This document shows, in pieces, positions 17,301 through 23,519 of a stretch of DNA of 29,414 nt (the first letter of the stretch is position 1; every line of letters begins with the position of its first letter). This DNA comes from a virus. The position numbers were made by a program, and so were the translations under genes. Below the pieces are notes generated by a model, which ran no database searches, was not told the DNA's origin, and was given only the letters and a program-made list of their open reading frames with translations. The DNA lies in the IMG/VR virus record IMGVR_UViG_3300027733_001717, positions 1 through 29,414 of that record. The stretch is one strand, 5' to 3'.

Positions 17301-18215
17301 ATGAAATTTACTAACTCAATGTTTAACGATATTAAGACAGCAATGACTTCTAAAGGTGAATCAGCTTTTAAAGATGTCTTAAAATTTGAAGCAGGCAAGA
17401 CGTATAACCTACGCCTTGTACCAAACATCAACCAGCCAAAGAAAAGCATCTTTCATTATTATCATCATAGCTGGAATAGCTTGGCTAGTACTAAGTTTCT
17501 ATCTACTGTATGCCCTACTACGTTTGGTGAATCATGCCCTATCTGCAGTCACGCTATCAAGACTTTTCGTAACGGTTCAAACGAAGAAAAAGAAAAGAAC
17601 AAGCTTATTTCTAGAAAAGAAAATTGGCTTGCTAATGTGTATGTAGTAGCAGACCCTTCTAACGCTGAGAATGTAGGTAAGGTCAAGATGCTTAGGTATG
17701 GTCGCGAATTGGCAAAGATTATTAACGAAGCAATTGACGGTGAAGATTCTGAAGATTTTGGAGCCAAGATCTTTGATGTAGTGAATGGTTGTACCTTGCG
17801 CGTAAAGTGTGAAGCTCGTTCTGGAGCTCCGCAGAAGAAGCAGTTTGTTACGTACGGTTCGAGTAAGTTCGTAGCAGCATCAACGCTTGATGATATTGAT
17901 GCTGGTCGTCTAGCTGAAATTCACGCAAGTATCTTTGATCTTGAAGCTGTCAACAAGCTTGCTACCTCCCCTGAATTGCAGAGGATGTTAGACCAACATT
18001 ATTTCTGCGTTGAAGATGCAGTGTCTTCAGAAGATGAAATTGTTGATGATGAAATACCTAGCAAGAAACCTGAACTAACTAAAAAGAAAGAAGTATCTAA
18101 ACCAAAAACTCAGATTGATGATATCTTCGAAGGAGTAAAAGAAGCTAAGAGTAAGAGTGAAGACGAAGACGATTTTTATGACGATGAATTGAAAGATATT
18201 CTCAGCAAAATGTAA
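17301..18215 (+). CDS. 32: Single-stranded DNA-binding protein gp32
   Basis: Coats ssDNA during replication and recombination; 304 residues (T4 gp32 is 301). N-terminal cooperativity domain (1-20), then the OB-fold core with a zinc site: His55/His56 (HHSWNS) and CPTTFGESCPIC giving Cys71, Cys79 and Cys82. This matches the His-Cys3 zinc site of T4 gp32. The C-terminus is strongly acidic (EDEDDFYDDELKDILSKM), as in T4, where it contacts partner proteins. It follows gp59 by 3 bases, with AATAAATT directly before the ATG and no SD. Confidence 0.95.
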   Translation: MKFTNSMFNDIKTAMTSKGESAFKDVLKFEAGKTYNLRLVPNINQPKKSIFHYYHHSWNSLASTKFLSTVCPTTFGESCPICSHAIKTFRNGSNEEKEKNKLISRKENWLANVYVVADPSNAENVGKVKMLRYGRELAKIINEAIDGEDSEDFGAKIFDVVNGCTLRVKCEARSGAPQKKQFVTYGSSKFVAASTLDDIDAGRLAEIHASIFDLEAVNKLATSPELQRMLDQHYFCVEDAVSSEDEIVDDEIPSKKPELTKKKEVSKPKTQIDDIFEGVKEAKSKSEDEDDFYDDELKDILSKM

Positions 18216-18258
18216 CCTTTAACTTTATTAATTTTAGTAACTAACTTATATAAATTAT

Positions 18259-19092
18259 ATGCCACGTAAAAAAACAAACGACGACATACCAGACATTCAA
18301 AATACAATTGAGGGATTTCCAAAGAAATATATACCAAAAGTAGGTACTCGAGACGCCACGGTGCCTATCAAGATCATTCGTAAGGATGGAACTGTAAATG
18401 AAGGTAGTGGTAAGGTTAGTATGTATACTGATCTTACACCTGAAGTAAAGGGTACGAATATGAGTCGGTATCGTATTCTTATTGAAGAGATTCTTCAGAA
18501 AGATGGTTATTATATTCATGAAGTAATTCCGAGTCTCCTTACTGAATGTAAGGAGCGTCTTAAGGCTGATAATGCTTATGTGAAGATTAACTTTGACTAC
18601 TTTCTTAAGAAGAAAGCGCCAGTATCAGGTGTAGAGTCTCATATGGATTATAGAGGCTGTATGGAAGGTAAATTGATCAATGGAGAGCAGAAGCTATATC
18701 TAAAGGTTAGTGTGCTGTATGCATCGTTGTGCCCTTGTAGTAAAGAGATTAGTGATTATGGAGCTCATAATCAGCGAAGTGTTGCAGATGTAGTAGTAGA
18801 ACTTGATGAGTCAAAAGGTGTTATGTGGATTGAGGAGTTGATTGATATTGTAGAGCGTTGCAGTTCTGCACCTATCATTAACGCATTGAAGAGAATCGAT
18901 GAAGCATATCAAACAGAACTAATGTATGAAAACCCTCGCTTTGTTGAAGATATGGTTCGCTTGATTGGTCAAGAGCTTGATATTGAGCTTGATAACCGTA
19001 TCAAAGATTATAGTGTTGTAGTAAATCACTATGAAAGTATTCATAGTTCAACTGCATGTGCAATTATTAACGCTGGTAGAACATTAACGTAA
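18259..19092 (+). CDS. folE2: FolE2, GTP cyclohydrolase of type IB
   Basis: Opens GTP to 7,8-dihydroneopterin triphosphate, the shared first step to folate and to 7-deazaguanines (preQ0). 277 residues, typical for FolE2 (about 260-300). Motifs: DIQN near the N-terminus, VPIKIIRKDG, LTPEVKGTNMSR, SLCPCSKEISDYGAHNQRS (Cys158, Cys160, Gly168-His170) and YENPRFVEDMVR, then a late HYESIHSSTA histidine region. This is the COG1469 type rather than FolE (type IA), which most phage 7-deazaguanine clusters carry. It sits between gp32 and an unknown gene, away from queF but in the same direction. It could also support the folate cofactor of the formyltransferase at 11118. Confidence 0.93.
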   Translation: MPRKKTNDDIPDIQNTIEGFPKKYIPKVGTRDATVPIKIIRKDGTVNEGSGKVSMYTDLTPEVKGTNMSRYRILIEEILQKDGYYIHEVIPSLLTECKERLKADNAYVKINFDYFLKKKAPVSGVESHMDYRGCMEGKLINGEQKLYLKVSVLYASLCPCSKEISDYGAHNQRSVADVVVELDESKGVMWIEELIDIVERCSSAPIINALKRIDEAYQTELMYENPRFVEDMVRLIGQELDIELDNRIKDYSVVVNHYESIHSSTACAIINAGRTLT

Positions 19093-19096
19093 TATT

Positions 19097-19474
19097 ATGG
19101 ATGAATTTGCAGCAGCTTTAATGGCAAAATTAGTATCTGGCAACCTCCAAATGGTTGATGAATCTACTGTACAGAGATCTACATCCGGTCCAGCAAACAA
19201 ACTAGACCCTCATTCATTTCTACGTCAGCAGCAGCAGCAACAGAAACAGCAGGAGCAGATTAATGCAAATGTGTATCAGCCTGATGCTCATACTGAGGTT
19301 AACGTACATACAGTTCATGCAATACAAGAAGAACCTCAATCTAATATTGCAAGATCAAAGAAGTCAAACAATACGCTAAATGTAGATAGTGCTGATTCTC
19401 AAAAATTAATTAAAATTTTTACAAGTATTGATAAATCTTTAAAAGCAATTGTAACTCATCTAACAAAACAGTAA
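19097..19474 (+). CDS. Hypothetical protein with a glutamine run (125 residues)
   Basis: Starts 4 bases after folE2 and ends one base before the clamp gene. Short helical N-terminus (MDEFAAALMAKLVSG), then a Gln-rich stretch around residues 36-52 (RQQQQQQKQQEQ), a low-complexity middle, and a helical C-terminus (LIKIFTSIDKSLKAIVTHL) that could form a coiled coil. No known family. The repeat is coded by mixed CAG/CAA codons. The C-terminal helix may mediate assembly or binding to a partner, but no function is claimed. Confidence 0.7.
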   Translation: MDEFAAALMAKLVSGNLQMVDESTVQRSTSGPANKLDPHSFLRQQQQQQKQQEQINANVYQPDAHTEVNVHTVHAIQEEPQSNIARSKKSNNTLNVDSADSQKLIKIFTSIDKSLKAIVTHLTKQ

Positions 19475-19475
19475 A

Positions 19476-20210
19476 TTGAAAACAACATTAAAATTACATA
19501 AAGAAAGTTTCGTAAGTCACTTTCTCCTACCTTTAGGCAAGCTAACTGATAATGTAATTTTAAACCTTACATCAGATAAAGTTGTTGCAACGTGCAGTAC
19601 ACCAGACGCTGGGGTGGTAGTATGTGCGGAGTATATATCTGAGTTTGATGTTGATAAAAGTTTAACCCTCAATCTACCCGACGTCAAGAAGTTCTCAAAG
19701 CTTCTTGACGGTTTAGCAGATGAATACATTACATTAACATTTAATAGCAATCATTTAGCGTATAAAAGCTCTAGTATTAAGTTTAATTACTTTTTATTAG
19801 AAGAAGGTTATGTACAGCGTTGCCCTGTAAGTTCAGCAAAGATACAAGGTCTTACACATGATAGCTGCTTTACATTAACCTCAGATAAATTAAACGAAAT
19901 ACTAAGGGGCCATAGTATTGCTTCTGATGCTAGCAAGGTGTATTTCTTTCTTCAAGATGGGGAAGTGTATGCTGAGCTAAATGATAAAGAACGTCAGAAT
20001 ATCAACAATATTATGTATAGTGTTACAGATGAGATTGAAGGAGAAGAATTTAATACACTTGCATTAAATCTAGAGTCCCTTAGAATGCTAACTGGGTTAA
20101 GAAATAGTAAATTTGAAGTAAAAATTAATAACAAATTAAATGTATTTCTTTTTGATATCATCGAAGAGAAAATAAATATACGATTTGCTATCTCAGCTCT
20201 TGTTAAATAA
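19476..20210 (+). CDS. 45: Sliding clamp gp45
   Basis: Trimeric processivity clamp that tethers the polymerase and, in T4, also activates late transcription. 244 residues (T4 gp45 is 228). It starts with TTG, two bases after the preceding stop codon; no ATG exists at the N-terminus and the sequence MKTTLKLHKESF fits a clamp start. Clamp-like pieces include SDKVVATCSTPDAGVVVCAEY, LNLPDVKKFSKLL and the C-terminal KINNKLNVFLFDI. The polymerase at 5800 ends in TDLFDLF, a matching clamp-binding peptide. A TTG start may reduce translation, which is inference. Confidence 0.9.
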   Translation: MKTTLKLHKESFVSHFLLPLGKLTDNVILNLTSDKVVATCSTPDAGVVVCAEYISEFDVDKSLTLNLPDVKKFSKLLDGLADEYITLTFNSNHLAYKSSSIKFNYFLLEEGYVQRCPVSSAKIQGLTHDSCFTLTSDKLNEILRGHSIASDASKVYFFLQDGEVYAELNDKERQNINNIMYSVTDEIEGEEFNTLALNLESLRMLTGLRNSKFEVKINNKLNVFLFDIIEEKINIRFAISALVK

Positions 20211-20214
20211 TATT

Positions 20215-20577
20215 ATGTCTAACAAGATTACGACGTTAGGTTATATTGTAAAAAGACTCAAAGACAGTGGTTATTTTGTAAACAAATTATTTACTGATTA
20301 TAGTGAGATTGACCCACGTGCTTGGTCAATTGTGATTGATCCAGGTGGGGCTAGTGTGTTTTGCACTTGTTATATAAATGATCCGTTTGTAGGAGAAAGT
20401 TATATAGAGCTTTATGATGGAGGTCAATTTGTACCAGGTAGGTTAAAGTTGAAGACAAGCTCTTATGAAGTTCTTATAGAGACACTAGTTAGATGTGGTA
20501 TTAATAATAAAGCAACATCGTACAATCGTCGTTGTGAACTAAACCAACAGCAAACAATTGACAATAACAATAAATAA
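20215..20577 (+). CDS. Hypothetical conserved phage protein (120 residues)
   Basis: The ATG at 20215, four bases after gene 45, is preferred to the longer frame from 20185, which would overlap the clamp by 26 bases. The product begins MSNKITTLGYIVKRLKDSGY and has a strongly patterned core (DPRAWSIVIDPGGASVFCTCYIN, FVPGRLKLKTSSYEVLIETLV), which looks like a compact alpha/beta fold. It ends in a hydrophilic Asn/Gln tail. No catalytic motif is seen. The core resembles unnamed proteins in marine T4-like phages, from memory only. The AATAAATA motif at 20569-20576 overlaps its stop codon. Confidence 0.75.
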   Translation: MSNKITTLGYIVKRLKDSGYFVNKLFTDYSEIDPRAWSIVIDPGGASVFCTCYINDPFVGESYIELYDGGQFVPGRLKLKTSSYEVLIETLVRCGINNKATSYNRRCELNQQQTIDNNNK

Positions 20578-20582
20578 TTAAA

Positions 20583-20993
20583 ATGAAATCTGAGCAACCT
20601 GATCCAAAGAAAAATAAAAAGGTAGCTAAGCCGGAGGTTAAACCTAAAGCTCGACCAAAACGTACAGCTAAACGTAAGTTAACAGAAAAAATAAATGTAG
20701 TAGAAGACATAAATGTAACAGAGAAGATAGACATTCCTGCATATGTTCATGACGCAATCAAACAAGCATTTTTACGATACTATGATAAAGCGAGTATCAA
20801 AAAAGCTCAAGATTACGACTTAACACATATAGATGGTATACTCAGTGAGTATTTAGATAATTTTATTTTATTAGGTTTTGATACTCAAGGTCAAAAGGTA
20901 TCTTTAATGCATGCAGGTACTCATTGCGGTAAGGATGCCTTGCTTGAGCATTTACGATCAACACTAATACAAATGCTAGGCCCTGAGCATTAA
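20583..20993 (+). CDS. Hypothetical protein with Lys/Arg/Pro-rich N-terminus (136 residues)
   Basis: Begins 5 bases after the previous gene and precedes the terminase gene by a 68-base gap. The first 38 residues are a basic, Pro-rich, probably disordered tail (PKKNKKVAKPEVKPKARPKR), which could bind nucleic acid. The remainder is a helical domain with YVHDAIKQAFLRYYDK and LTHIDGILSEYLDNF. Position just upstream of the large terminase raises the idea of a small terminase (gp16), but the sequence has no recognisable gp16 feature, so that is not claimed. Confidence 0.7.
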   Translation: MKSEQPDPKKNKKVAKPEVKPKARPKRTAKRKLTEKINVVEDINVTEKIDIPAYVHDAIKQAFLRYYDKASIKKAQDYDLTHIDGILSEYLDNFILLGFDTQGQKVSLMHAGTHCGKDALLEHLRSTLIQMLGPEH

Positions 20994-21026
20994 ATATTAA
21001 CTAACATATATAGAAGTTAAAAAAAT

Positions 21027-21058
21027 AAAAGTTGTGATAAGTAATTATCACAACTTTT
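21027..21058 (+). terminator. Perfect hairpin upstream of the terminase gene
   Basis: AAAAGTTGTGATAA (21027-21040), loop GTAA and TTATCACAACTTTT (21045-21058) form a perfect 14-base-pair stem. It ends three bases before the ATG at 21062. The A run on the left and TTTT on the right would allow termination in either direction. Its place just before the start may also affect translation of the terminase. It separates the replication genes from the packaging and tail genes. Confidence 0.7.
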
Positions 21059-21061
21059 ACT

Positions 21062-22882
21062 ATGAACAACAAGGCAGACAATCTGCAAGACGCAGAAGAT
21101 GAGGACAAGCTACTTGATGAAGCTCTCAATAAAGTTAACGAGCAACCTATTGATGACAAGCAATATTACAGAGGAGATAAAAAACTTTTAAAAGACGGTG
21201 CGGAGTTTGAATGGACTCCAAAAATGATCAAAGAAGTAAGAGAATGCGCTGAAGATATTATATATTTCGCAGAAAAACATTTTTTTATAACTAACCCAGA
21301 TAAAGGTAAGATTATAATTGAACTATACACTGCACAAAAAAGAATTCTAAGAGGTTTACAAAACAATCGATTTGTTAGTGTTCTTTCCTGCCGACAAGCT
21401 GGCAAAACAACATTAATGACCATATTTGCATTGTGGATGACATGCTTTAGTGACGATCAACGCGTTATTATTGTAGCAAATAACGAAAACACTGCAATTC
21501 GTGTATTAAAACGTATACGATTAGCTTACGAGCTACTTACACCTTTTCTCAAGCCGGGTTTAAAAGAATATGGTAAAACAGGTATTACATTTGCTAATGA
21601 TAGTAGTATTGGTGTAAGTACAACAACATCTACAGCAGCAAGAGGTGATACAGCTAATTGTCTTATTATTGATGAAGCTGCATTTATTGATCAAAATTTT
21701 ATTAATGATTTCTGGAAATCTGTCATACCTACTATTTCTCAAAGTAGGAAGTCTAAAATCTTTATGGTATCAACACCCAACGGTACAAACAATAAATTTT
21801 ACGAAATATACTCAGGTGCTGAGAAAGAAGTCAACGGCTGGAAAGCTGAACGTATTGATTGGTGGGAGGTACCAGGTCGTACAGAGAGATGGAAGAAGCA
21901 AATAGTATCTGCGCTTGGATCTGAAGAAGCGTTCAGACAAGAATATGAAAACCATTTTGTTGATGATGGTGAAGGTGCAGTTGCTGCTGAAACCATTGAA
22001 CGGTTAAAAGCAGAAAGAAAACCGCCTATATGGTCTAGTCAAGATAATAGTTATAAGGTCTTCAATACCCCATCACCTGAACGGTTGTATGTGATAGGAG
22101 TAGATGTAGGTGAAGGAATAGGGCGCGCAAGTTCAGTCGCGCAAGTGCTTGATATAACAGACTTAAAAAATATAGAGCAAGTAGCAGTATTGTGCCATTC
22201 AACTCTAGACCCATATCACTTTGCTAATAAATTATTTGCGCTTGCAAATACGTGGGGAACACCACCTCTTATGATTGAACGCAACAACTGCGGTGGTCAA
22301 GTTATAGACGCACTATATTACAATCTAAGTTATACTAGAATAGTAAGTTACTCAAGACTATCAAACACTGGCTCTATGATGAGCACAAAAAGTCTAGGTA
22401 TTTTCAGTCATAATAATCTTCGCTTGAACGCTATCAGTAATTTGCGTTATTGGTTAAACTCTCTACACGCAGTTAGAATTAATGACATAGATACAATTAA
22501 AGAGTTTGAAACGTTTGTGAAGCAATCTAACGGTGTATATCGTAAACGTAACGATAGATTTTTTGATGACAGAATAATGAGTCTTGTATGGGGGCTGTAT
22601 GCTCTTAATACAGATATATGCCAACAGTTGTTTTCCGTTGACGAATACGATAATCAAGGTCTACCTTCATTAATATCTACAAATAATGATTATGATATAG
22701 ATTTAAATACATTTAAAGTAAAAGATCTTGATACCAATACAGTTGTAAGTATTGTTTCGCCTATTATTAACGAGCGGTTTAACAATAAAAAAGATGACCT
22801 CTTTAATGATGATAAGTTTCAGCCTAAGTACAATGAAGATATAGAAGACCTGTTCTTGCAAGGTTATACATTTTTTCAATAA
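21062..22882 (+). CDS. 17: Terminase large subunit gp17
   Basis: DNA packaging motor and headful nuclease; 606 residues (T4 gp17 is 610). ATPase: Walker A is CRQAGKTT (110-117), Walker B is CLIIDEAAF (Asp204, Glu205) and the coupling motif is MVSTPNGTNN. Nuclease domain: VIGVDVGEG with Asp348 as the first RNase H-like metal ligand. Further acidic residues in the C-terminal region (DRFFDDRIMSLVWGLYA) match the last Asp of the nuclease site. The gene ends 3 bases before a tail gene. Confident. Confidence 0.97.
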   Translation: MNNKADNLQDAEDEDKLLDEALNKVNEQPIDDKQYYRGDKKLLKDGAEFEWTPKMIKEVRECAEDIIYFAEKHFFITNPDKGKIIIELYTAQKRILRGLQNNRFVSVLSCRQAGKTTLMTIFALWMTCFSDDQRVIIVANNENTAIRVLKRIRLAYELLTPFLKPGLKEYGKTGITFANDSSIGVSTTTSTAARGDTANCLIIDEAAFIDQNFINDFWKSVIPTISQSRKSKIFMVSTPNGTNNKFYEIYSGAEKEVNGWKAERIDWWEVPGRTERWKKQIVSALGSEEAFRQEYENHFVDDGEGAVAAETIERLKAERKPPIWSSQDNSYKVFNTPSPERLYVIGVDVGEGIGRASSVAQVLDITDLKNIEQVAVLCHSTLDPYHFANKLFALANTWGTPPLMIERNNCGGQVIDALYYNLSYTRIVSYSRLSNTGSMMSTKSLGIFSHNNLRLNAISNLRYWLNSLHAVRINDIDTIKEFETFVKQSNGVYRKRNDRFFDDRIMSLVWGLYALNTDICQQLFSVDEYDNQGLPSLISTNNDYDIDLNTFKVKDLDTNTVVSIVSPIINERFNNKKDDLFNDDKFQPKYNEDIEDLFLQGYTFFQ

Positions 22883-22885
22883 GTT

Positions 22886-23473
22886 ATGAGTACAGAAAAT
22901 CCAATTATTCAGTCCATATTAAATCAAGGTGGTAAAGATAAATTTTTAGTTGTACTTGATGTACCGCCATTTTTGCGTGATTTAAAGTTAGGTAATGAAG
23001 TAGCAGGAGTCAAACCTTTACAATTAACAGTGTATGGTAGCGTTGTACCTGCTGCAAATATACCAAACGTAGCCAACGGATATGCAGGTCAAATTCAACA
23101 TGTAACTTCGATGCATCGTCCTGAATTTACCCCACTCACGATAAACTTTGTAATAGATAACCAATATCACAATTACTATCTTATGTGGAAGTGGTTTGAA
23201 GGTTTAAACGATCCAAGAACGGGCATATACACTGTAAACCTTCAAAATAGTAATGTACCAGCAAAAACAAGAGGTTTATATGAATATCAAGCAAATATGA
23301 CGATATACGGTCTAGATGAATACAACCATAAGGTTATATCATTTAATTACCTGCATGTTTTTGTAATTGGAATGGGTGGTATTGATTACAATTATCAAGA
23401 TCAAGGAGTTTTAACAAGTAACGTAACATTTCAATTTGACCAACTTGTAGTCAGCTTATTGCCCGGAGCATAA
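22886..23473 (+). CDS. Probable tail structural protein, possibly tube-like (195 residues)
   Basis: Located between the large terminase and the tail sheath, where T4 has no gene. Mostly beta, with aromatic-rich strands. Features include LQLTVYGSVVPAANIPNVAN, a pattern seen near the N-terminus of T4 gp19-type tube proteins (a strand followed by a Pro/Asn loop), and YYLMWKWFEGLNDPRTG, like the central helix with Asn-Asp in that group. It may be a baseplate-proximal tube protein (gp48/gp54-like) or a tube variant. The assignment is by eye and tentative. The neighbouring structural genes support a virion role. Confidence 0.55.
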   Translation: MSTENPIIQSILNQGGKDKFLVVLDVPPFLRDLKLGNEVAGVKPLQLTVYGSVVPAANIPNVANGYAGQIQHVTSMHRPEFTPLTINFVIDNQYHNYYLMWKWFEGLNDPRTGIYTVNLQNSNVPAKTRGLYEYQANMTIYGLDEYNHKVISFNYLHVFVIGMGGIDYNYQDQGVLTSNVTFQFDQLVVSLLPGA

Positions 23474-23488
23474 AATTCCACTGAAAAG

Positions 23489-23496
23489 AATAAATA
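23489..23496 (+). promoter_or_regulatory. Late-promoter-like motif before the sheath gene
   Basis: AATAAATA, one base different from the T4 late core TATAAATA, lies 23 bases before the sheath ATG in a 46-base gap. This distance would give a leader of roughly 15-18 bases. The sequence is common in A/T-rich DNA, so only the position supports the call. Confidence 0.4.
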
Positions 23497-23519
23497 ATTT
23501 TACAAGTATTTAAAAACCC

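Noticed and set aside
20185-20214. Upstream ATG giving a 130-residue form of the gene at 20215
   Set aside because: It lies inside the clamp gene, and the ATG at 20215 just after the clamp stop codon fits the spacing of the neighbours better.
20583-20993. Small terminase gp16
   Set aside because: Only the position suggests it. No helix-turn-helix or coiled-coil pattern of gp16 was recognised.
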